Source: Steinernema hermaphroditum (Eukaryota; Nematoda; Chromadorea; Rhabditida; Steinernematidae). Taken from it: a DNA stretch of 64,000 nucleotides. The position numbers and the translations under genes are program-made. The notes under the pieces are model-generated. The model saw only the letters and a program-made list of their open reading frames with translations. It made no database searches and was not told the origin of the DNA. The stretch covers positions 9,858,001-9,922,000 of the forward strand of contig CM059625.1 in the NCBI GenBank assembly GCA_030435675.1. The letters are read 5' to 3'. Shown one piece after another: positions 47,401 through 60,337 of this stretch (its first letter is position 1; every line of letters starts with the position of its first letter).

Positions 47401-49198
47401 CGCCCATTTCTTCGTATTTGGAAGGTGCACACCCACACGCAGCGGAATGCCTTCCTTGTGAACAGCTTCTGTTGATGGGTGAACAAATATGATTCCGTTG
47501 TTCTCATGATTAATGCGAGTTTGTTGTGGATTTGCGGATCTTAATTATCAAACGCCCTTTTCGCAACGACAACGACGAAGTGCTGAGAAAGGATGGAAGA
47601 ATTAAAATAATGCCTCTGGACTGTAAGCATTCTGAACCGAGCATTTAATTACAACGTCCGAACTGGAATGGCCCGAAATTGGTAGGGCAATTTGGACAGT
47701 GGACTATTTTTAAACGAAGGGAACTTCCGGCCTGCACTGGGGTGACCAATTAGTTTGTCCCATCAAACGTCGTCACAATGAGACTAGGACGAAGTCGTCA
47801 ACAGCTAATTGCGCAGTCTTTAATAAACGAATGCGAAGTCATCAAGCGTTCAGAAGAATTTGTCCAAAATAGTCAAAGTGTCTACGCGAGGCACGGACCC
47901 ACAACGTCAATTTACTTTTTATCTCGAACCTAACAAAACAACGCAGTCTCTAAAGCGATAATTTGCAGCTGAATGCGGCCGTTTTTGCTAGAAGTGATGC
48001 ACACTGCGTGAGGTTGGTTCCTGCGCGCGCGTCCGCTTGTCCTATTGGTACACGCCTTGGCCAGCGATGTAATTTAAGACGATTTTTCGGTCGATTAGTG
48101 AAGACGACACGCAATCACGCCGCTCGTACTGGAATCATGTACTCCAGGATGTAGCTCGTAGAGGAAATTTTTCGCTTTACCAACACGCTTGAGCGAAAGT
48201 AGTGGGTTGATGACGGAAATTAATTTGGATGCACTTTTCGCACTGCGATAATCAAGTGTCGTTAAGGGTTATAATCATCAATTCACCGAATCTTCAGCGC
48301 GTAAACGGCTTAATTGGAAGTCGAGCAATAAATGCCAATTTTGTAGTGACTAGCCATTGTTGTTCTGTTGTTTTCTCTCTCATGGCACAGCGACGTCAAT
48401 TTCCGAGGTCATATTCTAGGTAGATACTGTGAAAGAAAGCAGCTAATTACTTATATGTAGTGTCTTATCAAAAGTGGCTGAATCTACGTAAGCTGTTAAG
48501 CTTCTGAGCAACATCTAGGTACAGATGATTGACGTGACAGATATACCCAATCACATCCTTTACAGTAACTTTGATGTTCGAGAAGCTTGTATGGACACAT
48601 TTTTTATTGAAAGCCATTTAGGAGACAACGTACTCTTCTGACAAAATTCAACAAAATATACATGCAGCAGAATGGGCAAGGGGTACCCCGCCAACCGCAG
48701 TCAGAGACAAATGCAACTAGTGTAGTGGTTGGGAATTGTGAAAGTGGAGTTCTCGCAATGTTTGAATCGAGGTTGTACAGACAAAACACGTATTCGAGAG
48801 CAAGTATGTGGAGAGATAATGAAACAATGGATATGATGAACAGTGAATGCGTAATAATTGAACCGGCGTATTAATCAAATGACAAAAGCACATTTGTGCA
48901 CCGAATAATAGATAAAAATCTACAAAGTGCTAACGATGAGTAGGTTGGTGACTTACTTCTTACAAAAATAAGACTGACTTTCGAATCGAAAAAGAACCCT
49001 AAGGCAGTTTAGTGGTACAGTTATGACACATGGAAATAAATTATGTTATATCTTGTAGAGGGAACGAAACTACAAAACAAAACCGTCATCAGAGCGCCGT
49101 CAATGGCAACCGGCTCGAACAGCTTGAGTTGGACTTGAGGGGCGGATTGCACAGGGGCCTCGCAACGAGATCAGCAGTGCTTCTGAGGCTCAGTACGG
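44498..49198. other. 4.7 kb without a recognisable gene
   Basis: It contains the 5' flank of the potassium channel gene and the 3' flank of hbl-1 (both minus strand). Open frames are short and on both strands. I searched by eye for a let-7 seed match (CTACCTC on the minus strand) in the first 800 bases after the hbl-1 stop and found none that is clear. No tRNA or repeat array was seen. Confidence 0.4.
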
Positions 49199-50878
49199 TC
49201 AGTTGTGATTTGAGCTGATCATGTGGGTAGTGAACATGTATTTGTCACCACATCCGTATCCACACAGGTTGCACTTCCACGGGTCTGAGTCTGAGTGTAG
49301 ACCTTTGTGGAGGAGGTACATCGTTTGATCAAGGAAGATGACACCACAATGGGTACACTCGAGCTGCTCTTTCTCGTCCCCTTCGCTCGAGCCACTGCTA
49401 CAGTGGTCCGACGGGGAATGCGATTGCTGCTCATCTGAATGACTCGTATCTGTGCTGTTTGTTGACGTCCACAGTTGCATTTGAGATTGAGCATTTTCGC
49501 TGACTTTCATGAAATCCTAAAAGGATGTTTTGTATTTATACAAACTAAATTTACGTACACTTACGGCAAATAGCGATTCGGTGGCTGATTTTGAGATCGA
49601 GAGGAGGAAATCTTCGCTGGTCATCCGTTTGTTGTACGGTAGGTATTTCTGTAACACATCAAACATCAGACACTTTCGTTTTGATATCATGTGTTACGTT
49701 TTCAAGATCATTGCTTTCGGTCATCGAAGTTTCTGGCAGGACAGTGAACGGCGCAGGTGAAAGAAGCGAGCTGAACGAATCCTGGATGCTGTCAGAAGAA
49801 TTGAGCTGTGTTCGCTTTCTTTTGGCGGGTGGGCCGTTGCGCAGACGAGGCGACACCGTGCCACTCGAGTCATCAGCGATCGATGTGCGAAGATCAGTGA
49901 CGCCGTCCTCTGATTTTGTTTCCGATTTTGCATCCGATTTCACTTTGTCGGAAATGCTCTGCAAAGGAACGGAATGGTCACAGGGTGTCATGTTTTGAAA
50001 ATTACCTCGAGATCATCGTGTTTCGTCTGGTAGTGCAAAAGTAGTCGGCGCGAGTTAGAAAAGAGCAAGGCGCATCTTTTGCAGCTCGCGGGCGATGCCG
50101 GAGAGATTGTGTGATGATCGTCCAAGTGATTGCGGAGTGCCGAATGTTGACTGAACTGCATATCGCACATTGTGACTGGACAGTCGAAGTCGTCTCCTGT
50201 TTTGATATGCGTCATGGAATGTTCTTGCATCTAGAGAGTACTCAGTAATTGGCTTAAGTTGATTCAAATAATTACTTGATCCTTCCGGAAGAACTTTTTC
50301 AAGCAGTATCTGCACTGATAAGGCTTCACACCTGTATGTCTCATCCGGTGACGATGCATATTCGCCTTCTGACTGAACTGCATCTGACAAATGTCACACA
50401 TAAACATTTGACCTTGGTGTCTTTCGTGGGCTTCCTAAAGATGTAAGATTTGCTACATTACGTTCAGTTTTTTTACCAACCAAATGGCTCTTCATGTGCT
50501 GTGACATGTAGGTAGTGAAGTTGCAGTGGGGACAAGAGTGCATAACCTTTTCCGGTTTGCTCGGTGCACTTCGTTCGGGCGAAGGCTGGCTTATTGACAA
50601 GTCCGACCTTGTCATGGAAAAGCCGGAATCAGTCGAGGTCGTTTGGGATTCGGACGATGGAGAGCTGCCTGTACTCTCATCTCCTTCGATCATCTCATAT
50701 TTAATCATAGGATTCTGAAAGATTTTCAAATAACCTTCCTGGAGGCCGTCGCACTTACCGGCGAAGGGCTGTTGCCCTCTTTGTGACTTTCACTTTCATG
50801 TTGTTCGATATGCCTGGTGAATTCGGACAGGTTTTTGGTGGTGTATCCACAGGAGGCGCAAGCATTCATGTCATCCAT
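49199..50878 (-). CDS. hbl-1: Hunchback-like C2H2 zinc-finger transcription factor
   Basis: In C. elegans HBL-1 controls developmental timing downstream of let-7-family microRNAs. Exons, right to left: 50878-50759, 50714-50481, 50434-50276, 50230-50006, 49958-49674, 49648-49565, 49516-49199; 474 residues. An N-terminal finger (CASCGYTTKNLSEFTRHIEQH) is followed by a Ser-rich linker, then a central array: HSCPHCNFTTYMSQHMKSH, CDICQMQFSQKANMHRHRMRH, CRYCLKKFFRKDQMQEHSMTH, and two more divergent units. After a linker with PPAKRKRT come the paired C-terminal fingers (CTHCGVIFLDQTMYLLHKGLH; CNLCGYGCGDKYMFTTHM) that define the hunchback class. It is shorter than I recall for C. elegans HBL-1, so upstream exons may be missing. 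Confidence 0.93.
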
Positions 50879-53800
50879 GGTGAGAGTTGGTACCGCTGTT
50901 TGAGTGGTTCAAAGAATATGAGCGGCTTCAGCTGGAGATGCGGTCTCGGAAATTTCCGATGACTTAGCGAAATTCAGAAAAGGCTGGCTCCGCTTTCACT
51001 TTCCCAACTGAAACGTTTTTTTTCGCATTATGTAGATAATGTCTAAGACACTGAAGTGGAAACATTTCTCGAAACGCGAATACCATTGCGCAGATCGGGA
51101 ATGAATACAGAGAGATCCGAGCACGAGGTGAATATTCGGAGCAGTCCGGAATAAAAGCCGGACACTGGCTATGCTAGGCTAAGTCCAAGTGCTAACAGAG
51201 GAAATGACCTTGCCAGACTTACTGTCAACTTAGCCGGTCGCGATGGACACTCCAGTGTTTGCAATGTTTGGCGAGTTCGCGCGGGCCATCGTACAAGGAA
51301 GGGTCGCGAGAGAGGACCGAGTTTTTCCGGGTTGGCGGCCACGACCAACCTCAATCGTTTGCGTTCTCCTTATTCTCGGCCATCAAGGACAAACAGCGTT
51401 CAGCACTTGGCGTCGGTGGCGGCATCGGTAACAAATAAGGAGTAAACGCCTGAACCCCTGACCTCGAGAATACTCTCCACAAATCGCTCGGTGTTGTGCT
51501 AGTTTTCGGGCACGCGAGAGGCACTGTCAATAAATAAGGGGAACTCCAGAACGTTTGTATTCCAAAGATGGTAAGTCAGTTCCTTGAATGTCGCGCTACT
51601 GTGAGCGACCGCGATTCATGGTTGAGTGGCTTAAAGGCCATTTACAAAGGAGAAAAATATAGTGGACATTGAAAGAAGAAAGAGGATACGGTAGGGGATG
51701 TACATGCAAGAATCCTCCTTAAGGGGCTCCATTTGTGCTTGTACTCAATCGTTCCGACTACAGTAGGAAAGCGGATAAAAGGAGAACTTCAAAGCGAAAG
51801 TATAGCATCATATAATGAAAACGATCCACGTTTGCGCGCAATGGCGAGTGAAGAAGAACACCGCGAAGAAACTTCAAGGACAACAAATTGTGTTCGCTGA
51901 AGGCCAGCCGAGGATACTTCCAGTCATCTTTCAGGAACTTGCGATTTCGGGGAGACGTTCAGACGGCGAGACAGCCGATTCGTGTGGTGACAGCAGCGAG
52001 GCGAGAGGGCGGAAAGGAAGCGTCGAGCGTCTCGGGTACTGCCCGTAGTTGTAGATCGCGCGCATCCCGTCGCGCAACCGAAAGTTGAAATAAACTTTCG
52101 GGCTTTCGTCGGAATAAGCCTACCTTAAGCGCGCGGCCGGCGCAAGTGAGATGCGAAACAGGTTCGAATCCCTTTCTTCGCGGAAGTTGGCTAGCGGCGA
52201 AGCCGACTTTTCGTCACTCGGATTTGGAATAAACCCGAAACGTGCGCAGCTTTCAAATGGCCTTCGGCTAAGAGCTCGCTTAAAGAATCAGCACCAAGTG
52301 CTGAACCTGGGGAGAAATCTTCTGATGATCACTTTTGCACCGGACAATGCAAATGCATTTGAGACAAACACCGTAATCACTAAACAAATCTCATTTGGGA
52401 CCACAATGTTCCTGACATCCGTGGCTTGAAGCCCTAGGCAGAGATGGACCACGCGATAGGGGCCGTCGCGGACGACTGTAATACAATACAAAAAATTGTT
52501 TCTGACTACGATAGTCGCTTCGAAATGTCATCCTGTCGTTGGAAAGGGAAACAAACGATGCCGTTGTAAGAGAATGTTCACGGAGTTGCATGGATCCAGT
52601 GAAAGCTCCGTATAAAGTAAACCGGACATTCGCCCTGATGGGAGTATTCATGAAACCCGCAAATCGGATAACGCATATCGCTTTGCATTCATTCCAGTTC
52701 CCGCAATCAGATCGCGCTCATCCTCGCCGCTAGTGATCCCAGGACTCCCTCATTCTCCACTAGACTTTTGTTTTGGATTTTGTCCGCGGTTTTGTCGATC
52801 CATCGAACAATCACGCCAAAGGTAAATGTGAGCATCAAACCACCGTCAAGTAACTATGAAGTGCCTGAAAGACCAGACCAAGTTCAGCACAAGGGAATAT
52901 TTTTGAGCAGATACAGAACCAACCTTATGGAACGGATGTGGATCAGCGTCTCTGGCTGGAATAAACAAAGCAATCGAGACTATAAAGTGGCGAGGCACAA
53001 GTTCGACCATATGTAAAAACCAAACCAAGTGAATGCTGAACAACGGCATCAGGGCCACGTGGGTTCCATCCAAGCCACAGTCAGTTTAGCTTGCGTTATA
53101 GATATTTCACCTTTCACATCATAAGCGTCGATAAAAGGACGAGATAAACGCTTAAACGTTCCTCCACAAACTAAGAGGAAATTTTGAATATTTTTCAAAC
53201 AGAACTAAAACTTTGAAGAGACTCCGGAGAGGAGAGGTTCGACAATGTCCCGATAAGCATGATCGGCTAGTAATTAAAAGATTTTGCGTAATAGGGAGTA
53301 AAGCAGAAGGTGAAAAAAGAGTGCTGGGTGGGGTGTCACCTCATAATGAAAGTTCCTGATAGAAAGCAAGTTAAAACAATCACTTCCCCAAGGGCAATCG
53401 GAGACTACTAGCGGGTTTCATGCTGACGGCCTTGAAAAGGTCACAGTCTGGATGCGCGAGGTGCGCAAAGACGCATCGAGTGATAGAAGAGCGGCATGAG
53501 ACAGGAGGAGTCAGGAAGGGGAAGGCTTCAAAGTCATGTGCAAATCATTTTTCGTTACGCAAATTTGAGCAGGGTCAAAGAAGGCTGCGAAGAGAACCAT
53601 GTTTGGCACAAAAAAACGCGAAAGGTAGAAATCCGACCTTGAGCGACGCGGATGTCCGCGAAAGTGACACGTTGCTCGGCAGGAGAACAGTGAAAGTGGT
53701 AGGTCACGGCGAAGGGCTCGCCGAATCCCGAAGGCTGAGAAGAAAGTGGCAGGGAAGACGGCGTTGAGGACGTCCGAGCTGACTGGATTTATCGGCCGAT

Positions 53801-56451
53801 AAAACCTTCCTTGACCTTGGACGCAACTCCGGACGCAACCGTGGGCTTATCAGCCACAAATGACCTCCAACTCTTATTGCGTGCGCTCACCGCTAAATTG
53901 TCGTCGATCCTCTTTCTATCCGGAACCGAGGAATCTTGCGGCTCATCGTCGAGTTCGGCCAGTACGGGGTCAGGGCCGCTCTGGTGGGATGACGATCACA
54001 CGTGCTAATCAGCTGTGGCTACCGCGAACACCACTTAGCCGCTCAAGATATCCACGGCATAACTTGGAGATAAACAGTAGACTGTGGCGTTAGCTAACGT
54101 AAACAAACACGGAAGAGTCGCCTGGAACGCAGCCGTTTTTTGCCGAAGGTTGATTCCGCGACCGCCGTAGATGAGCGGGAGCGCGCTGTGATATCCTCCG
54201 ATGTCATCCTCACTGCTGCGCTTCTTATAACGATTCCCTCAGAGATAGAGAGCGGGTGTTCGAAGAAATGTTGTGTCATTGCCGTAATGAACGATAGTTA
54301 AGACATGTGATGTTGTGGGTATCCCAGGTAACGATAAGGGACTGGCTTTCTGGATTCGGTCCGTTGAACTACATAACGGATCAAAAGACAAATGAAAGTG
54401 CAACTTGAAGCACCAATTAGGGAAGATAATGAAAATCGTACTTCCTGACGCAGTTCTTTTTCGGGAACTAATTAGCTGAGGAAGTGTTTGTGCAACGATC
54501 ACAGTAACCTTACAGGACAATAAGCGTGCTTAGGTACCGGGCGTTCACGGAAACAGTCATTCACAATAAATCCATTAACCATCTCGTTCTAGCACTCCTC
54601 TACCGACGATGTCCACGATCGAATTCCAAGCTCGCCGGATTCGCGAACTTGTTCGAGCAAGTTTCCTTTGCTTCCCCTCAGGCACTCTACTTTCATGTAG
54701 GTATCGAGCATGCATCACACGTTCCGCGCACAGCTAGCGCATCACGCAATCGCAGTTGCAATTTCGCGTCCATTCGGTCATTTCAAACGACAAAAGCTTA
54801 AGAAAATCTACAGGAAAAGGTACAAAAAGAAACAGCAATGCCGACACGCAGACACCGTAGATGTCGAATATCGTTGACCTCTGCATAATATGAATGATCC
54901 TCTTTTAGTCGAGTTGGGCACTGTGAGCTTTGACAATTTCTTTCTGGTATCAGTATATATCTTGACACAATACACAAGATGAAAAGGCAGGAGCTTTTTC
55001 AGGATTTCCTGCTGCATGAATTCAAAAGAAATCTGAAAGAAGTAAAATGGTGTCCATACTAAGATTTACCTGGTTATCCCATAACTATTGACGCCTCATT
55101 TCTATGGCTCATTTATTATCTGATTATGAACGACTTAGCTGCTATTTCGTCGAAAAGGTCGTCGTATTCGGAATGCAGGTTCTACCTTTGGATAGTAGGC
55201 GCGATCTATAGCCAAAACGTTTGTTGGTCCAAATTTTACCATCATGACATTTTCGAAGCGTTTGCTGGCGATATCGTAGTCCTTCGAAAAGAAAAGGTGG
55301 TAGTGAGATAGATGTAAGTGGAGACCGTATGGTTTACAAACAAAACATGCCGAGCACAAAGCACGGAGCAGATACAAGGGCCAACTTCAGAACATACAGT
55401 TTTAAAGAATCTTGGGATGTTGGTGGTCTTTGAGATTGAAATTAAAGAAAAACTGGAGAAAAAAAATATCAATATACCAATAAAAAGTACCAATATCACT
55501 TTTTATGTTTTCTTTCCATCTCCAAGCGATTCGTCCCCACTGTAATAGATGACAATTGCAGTTGCGTTTCCGTTTGGTTGTTCAGTCGTCGCTCTTTAAG
55601 CGCTCGATTCCGATTGTGTGAATCCCGGGGAAGTCGGAGAAAATCTCATGCAAATCGATGGTGTTCAAAGTGAAGAACGGAGGTCAGGAAAAATTTGGAC
55701 TGTGCAGCGAACACTTTTAAAATATTCTCTTTTTTCTTTTGGTGACATTAATTGTGGGGCGGGCGAACATTGTTTCTTGTTAGTAGTTTGAGGCGGGGAT
55801 ACGGTAAATACTGCTGTACAACACATTAAAGAATACACCGCTTGTTTTCTGTTACTTTTTTCCACAATTGAAAAAGGATATACTTGTCTAGGTATTCAGC
55901 AATTTACTCATCTAGTAGCATAAGTGAGTACCAGATGAGCAGAACATTGTGGACAGCTGCCATTGATCTACGTTAGCCGCTTTCAGAATTCGTATAGGTA
56001 CGTGAAGACAGCCATTGTACTTGGCATGGACTACACAATTTGTGACAACAACACGCCTTTGCTCTTCCGAGACTGTATTATGTGTAGCGTAGTCTTATCA
56101 CTCAAACACGGTGATATAAGGTGAGTTAGCTCCGCCGTTCGACGTACTGTTGTCCACTCGTGTCTGTTCTCTTCGCGCTGTTTTTCGTGCACAAATGCTT
56201 TCACCATTTTTCAACTGCATTTTTCTAACACACCTTTTCTAACCTATTGCTATACAATGTACTGCTGCTGCAATGAATTTTGACCACAAACGAAAGCGAA
56301 CGAACTGGTTGCTACATAAAGTGTAGTTTGTTTCTCAAAGACACTGGGAGACCGCGCGGACGCCGCACTGTGCATCCTTCCCCACGCGACACCAAACCCA
56401 TATCAGTTGTTTTGTCGATTTTTATGCGCATTTCGTTTAGAACAATAAAAC
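50879..56451. other. 5.6 kb gene desert between hbl-1 and dhs-28
   Basis: The flanking genes are divergent, so both promoters and any distal hbl-1 enhancers should be here. Open frames are short. The 115-codon, Arg/Lys-rich frame at 53420-53767 has no domain I recognise and is probably chance. A perfect tRNA B box at 52161 lacks a matching T stem (see rejected items). Confidence 0.4.
56431..56440 (+). promoter_or_regulatory. Probable trans-splice acceptor of dhs-28
   Basis: TTTCGTTTAG ends 11 bases before the ATG at 56452. The short distance and pyrimidine-rich tract are typical of a spliced-leader acceptor. No upstream coding exon is visible. Confidence 0.55.
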
Positions 56452-58015
56452 ATGAGTTCAATTCGATTTGATGGTCGCGTTGTCATCGTCACTGGAGCTG
56501 GCGGCGGCCTCGGACGGACCTATGCCCTCGACTTTGCCAAGAGAGGAGCTAAAGTTGTGGGTGAGCTCGCGAAATTGTGATGCGTTTCCTATCGGACGTC
56601 TTTAGTCAATGATCTCGGCGGTACTGCTCATGGAACATCGTCCAGCACCTCGATGGCCGACAAAGTTGTTCAGGAGATCCGCGCTGCTGGAGGTACCGCC
56701 GTTGCAAACTATGACAGTGTGGAGTTTGGAGAGAAGATCGTTAAAACTGCCATCGACAACTATGGACGCATTGGTTTGTTTCAGCAATCATTTACTAGGT
56801 ATCAAATCACATTTAAGATGTCGTTGTCAACAATGCTGGCATCCTTCGCGACAAATCCTTCCTTAACGTGTCTGAGGAAGACTGGGGTAGGTACAAAGGG
56901 GACAAATTTAGATTACCGACTCTTCTTAGATATTATCATGAAGGTCCATTTGAAAGGAGCATATTCTGTTGCCAAGGCAGCCTGGCCTCATTTCCGCAAA
57001 CAGCAGTTCGGACGTGTCATCAACACTTCATCCAACTCCGGAATGTACGGTAGCTTCGGACAGACAAACTATGCTGCTGGTAACCTTATCGTAAATGGAT
57101 GTGAGCTGAAAAGCGAGCTTTAGCCAAAATGGGTCTCATCGGCTTGTCGAATTCGCTGGCGCTTGAGGGTGCCAAGTACAATATCTTTGCAAACTCAATC
57201 CTCCCCACCGCTGGATCCCGTCTAACCCTTACTGTCATGCCTGAAGAGATTGTCGACATGCTCAAGCCCGAATATGTGACTCCTCTTGTCGTTTACCTGG
57301 CCCACGAATCATGCCAAGAAAACGGACAAATCTTCGAAGCCGGCGGTGGATGGTATGGCACCATTCAATCGTATCGCTCCGTGGGCAAAGCTATTCCCAG
57401 TGCGACAGCCGAAAACCGTAAGAGTAAACGGAAAGAAGACCCCTAAAACGATAGTTTAAGTTCGCGACCACTGGAATGAGATCGCTAACATGAACGGCGC
57501 TCGGCACTTCGAGTCCGGCAAAGAAGTCAGCGCGGATATCATAACTGTCGCCTCCGAGCTGAAGGAGAAGAATGCCCAGAATACAGATAAGTCCGCTGGA
57601 GTAGGATCTTCGAATGTCAAGAGCGCTGCCCTCTTCAAAGAAATGTCCGATGGATTGAAAGACAATGCCAACTTGGTTAAGAACATTAAGGCCATCGTAC
57701 TGTACATCATTACGGACGGAAAGAAGGAACTCTCTCGATTCAGTAAGTACTTATCTATGGATATACATACGGTTCGGTCTTCCTTCAGCCCTAGATTTGA
57801 AGAATCAGCCCTTCTGCGTTTACGAAGGAGACGTCAAAAACGGAGAAAAGCCAACCACAACCCTTACTGTTGCTGACGACGACTTTGTTCAGCTTTCGAC
57901 TGGAAAGCTTAACCCTCAAAAGGCTTTCATGGCTGGAAAGCTGAAGGTGAAAGGAAACATCATGCTTCTTCAGAAATTGAGTGTAATTGCGGACAAGAAG
58001 AAGGCGAAGCTCTAA
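56452..58015 (+). CDS. dhs-28: Peroxisomal 3-hydroxyacyl-CoA dehydrogenase with SCP2 tail
   Basis: In C. elegans DHS-28 performs the dehydrogenase step of peroxisomal beta-oxidation that shortens ascaroside side chains. Seven exons: 56452-56560, 56606-56773, 56818-56886, 56930-57079, 57124-57417, 57461-57742, 57789-58015; 432 residues, close to the worm protein. The short-chain dehydrogenase part has the cofactor loop [12 protein letters not shown], the NNAG motif and the catalytic Ser and Tyr-x3-Lys ([16 protein letters not shown]). The C-terminal 120 residues form an SCP2 sterol-carrier domain ([19 protein letters not shown]). The protein ends in AKL, a type 1 peroxisomal targeting signal. 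It corresponds to the dehydrogenase and SCP2 parts of human HSD17B4, without the hydratase domain. Confidence 0.96.
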
Positions 58016-58092
58016 ACTCTTCCTCTTAATTGTAACGAACTCGAAAGCTAATTTTAAATAGCCTGCATTTGAATGTCTGCAAATTTGTAGCG

Positions 58093-58098
58093 AATAAA
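58093..58098 (+). terminator. Poly(A) signal of dhs-28
   Basis: AATAAA lies 78 bases after the dhs-28 stop codon. The convergent glycine-rich gene ends at 58280, so the two genes share a short 3' interval. Confidence 0.65.
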
Positions 58099-58279
58099 GG
58101 CAAAGTTATTTATACACACATTCGGTCGAAATACATGAAAATACAGTAAGGAAAGCTAAGACGAAAGGGCAAAATAGGCACTGTTGGTGTCAATTGTTAG
58201 CATAGAAATGGCAAAATGAAAGAGAAAAGTTGCTGAAAACAGTTAGCACGAGCGAGTCGTAGAAAGATGTTCAGCTGAT

Positions 58280-60325
58280 TTAGAAGGCTGGAGGAGTTGG
58301 GTGCCCTGTCTGAAGACCGAACATCATCTTTTCGGTAAGCGCATCGATGTCGACGTTTCCTCCCAAGCGTGCAGTTTGCTGTCGGATACGTTCCACCTTC
58401 TGTGTGTCCGATGAGGAAGTCTCGTTTAATGGGGCACTTCGTTGATTGGCCTCCTTCTGACTTGTTGTTAGCCCTGTAATTTACGTGACTTCGCACAACG
58501 CGCAATGAGATGCGAAATACCTTCGTCACGGATCTGTCGAACAAACTGAGTTGGAGTCTTTGAGCCTGCACGCCCGTGATAAGGAGGATAAGGAGAATAG
58601 CTTCCGCTGAAAATCTCTTGCCTTCACTGAATTTCGAAAACACCATACTCTTCTTGTGTGGTAGTGTATGTCGTCTTGACGGTTCGAGTCGAAGAGCTTG
58701 AACGATCTTGGAGGTCGAAAACGGCCACAGGGGTTGTAGTCGCGTATTGGTGAATGAGCTCTCGGGGATTGGTGATCATATAGTCGGTCTTGATTTCATA
58801 TCGAGTGCGCCTATCCGAATCAGGGCCGTATATGCCAGACGCCGCTGTACGAACCCTTCTTAGAACTTTCATAAGAACAATCTAAGTTACCACTGGTGCG
58901 ACCAGAGCGAGGACCTTCGCTACCTCCGAAGTCAGACCCTCCGGTTCCCAATCCATTGGCACGCCCTAAAAACAATGTGAGGTGGCCTCGTTCTATTTAT
59001 TCATCAAACCTCCATCTCCGAAGGGCTCCGATCGCGATGAGCCAAGAGTACCGTATGGGTCATGGGAACCGCGGGATCCGTAAGGATCTTGGCCGTTACT
59101 GGCGTAAGGGCCGGCTGAACCTCCTCGTCCATCATGAGGTCCGAGGCCAGAGCTAGGAACACCATGGCCCGCAACCCCGCCAGGTCCACCGAGTCCGCCG
59201 GGTCCGCCGGGTCCGCCAGCTCCTCCATGTCCAGCTATTCCACCAGGACCACCAGTTCCATCGCCATAACTAGGCGCACCATCTCCGTAGCCAGCTCCGG
59301 GAGCGCCTCCGTGAGGTCCAGCTGAGGCACTTCGAAACGGAGACTGAGCTCCGCTTCCGGCTCCGCTTCCGGCTCCTTGTCCGGCACCGAGTCCGTAGTC
59401 TCCGTCTCCACCTAAAAACATATATTTATTTCGGGTGATTAATTATGCCCTACTGGATGTCCACGTTTTTTCGTAAACACGATGTCCTGCGTGCCCCGGA
59501 CTGCCACGTTCGACCATCCGCTGCTGCGTCACTGATATTCTTGGCCCTTGCTCGACGGGTACTCGCTTCATCTCAACGCCGTCTGCTGCGACAACACCAT
59601 CTCCGATTGGCGAATAGTAAATTCTTCGTGGCTGAATTCCCTTAGGCAAGTGAGTTCGGTCCATAATGACCTGCATTGGAACAGTTAAACGCTGGCCAAC
59701 ATTGGCACATACCTCGCCACCTCTCCATCTTGAAGGTGCCATCTCGACACCGGCTCCTGGTCGGTCTCCATATCCATGAAAGCGGCCTTGATCATCCTCC
59801 TTCATACGACGCTCCATCTCCAGGCGGTGAGCGTGCCGTGCAGTGTCGTATCTATTATAATCGTCCTAAAGACAAAACTGCTTTTCGAGATAGTCCTATG
59901 TTAAATTGATCGAATAGTAGAACAAAGAAATATACAGAACCATTTTTCGTCTCTTAAAATCAATATTAAAAATTCGAGAAAGGACTGCATGCGGAAAACA
60001 AAAAGATTCGAAGAAGCACCAGCGGATGCCAGCACAGCTGTTTGGTATTATGCCCGCGTTCGAGGGATATTAGCTAGCGAGGGTGCGAGGTAACAGCTGC
60101 ACCAAGTCTCGGGCTGGCAAAGTTTTTGAAAACAATAAATGTCGGTACGAGGGGATCAGAAGAAACACTTCGCCCATAGGAGATGGCGCCTAGCCAATTT
60201 TTCGCTCAAACACCGACCTTGTGCTTCTCGAGAGTCGAATAAGCGGGACTCGTCGTCTGATCACGATTGAATCCATGACCAGCCCCAGCATAGCTTAAGT
60301 TGCCCGTGCTACCGTATTGCGACAT
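58280..60325 (-). CDS. Unidentified glycine-rich protein, intact eight-exon gene
   Basis: I do not recognise this protein. Exons, right to left: 60325-60218, 59865-59713, 59670-59454, 59411-59010, 58965-58851, 58810-58649, 58606-58521, 58473-58280. All phases fit; 478 residues. The chosen start, at ATG 60325, gives MSQYGSTGNLSYAGAGHG. There is no signal peptide or membrane segment. Residues about 37-160 are charged (DDYNRYDTARHAHRLEMERR), with a compact segment around LPKGIQPRRIYYSPIGDG. The middle 130 residues are Gly/Pro/Ala-rich without the strict Gly-X-Y of collagen. The C-terminal third is basic and Ser/Thr-rich, ending GHPTPPAF. This is compatible with a cytoplasmic scaffold or cytoskeletal linker, but that is a guess. 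An upstream exon (60536-60470) is possible, since an acceptor (TTTTAG) precedes codon 1. Confidence 0.75.
59120..59400 (-). repeat. Glycine-rich coding repeat region
   Basis: Within the large exon of the unidentified gene, GGN codons repeat in short units (GGPGG, GAGG, AGHG, GSGAG). The same DNA opens long frames in other phases and on the other strand, which are shadows of this bias. Expect length variation between individuals. Confidence 0.6.
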
Positions 60326-60337
60326 CTCAAGAGGTCT

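Noticed and set aside
48400..49198. let-7 binding sites expected 3' of hbl-1
   Set aside because: I looked for CTACCTC on the minus strand and found only partial matches (for example near 48419), so I do not claim sites. The 3' UTR extent is also unknown.
52140..52185. Perfect tRNA B box GGTTCGAATCC at 52161
   Set aside because: The T stem around it has two mismatches out of five, and no matching D arm or acceptor stem lies upstream. It is not a tRNA gene.
53420..53767. 115-codon Arg/Lys-rich frame
   Set aside because: Composition reflects purine-rich DNA. There is no domain, exon partner or convincing start.
58681..58691. B-box-like GGTTCGAGTCG
   Set aside because: It lies inside a coding exon of the glycine-rich gene and has no stem partners.
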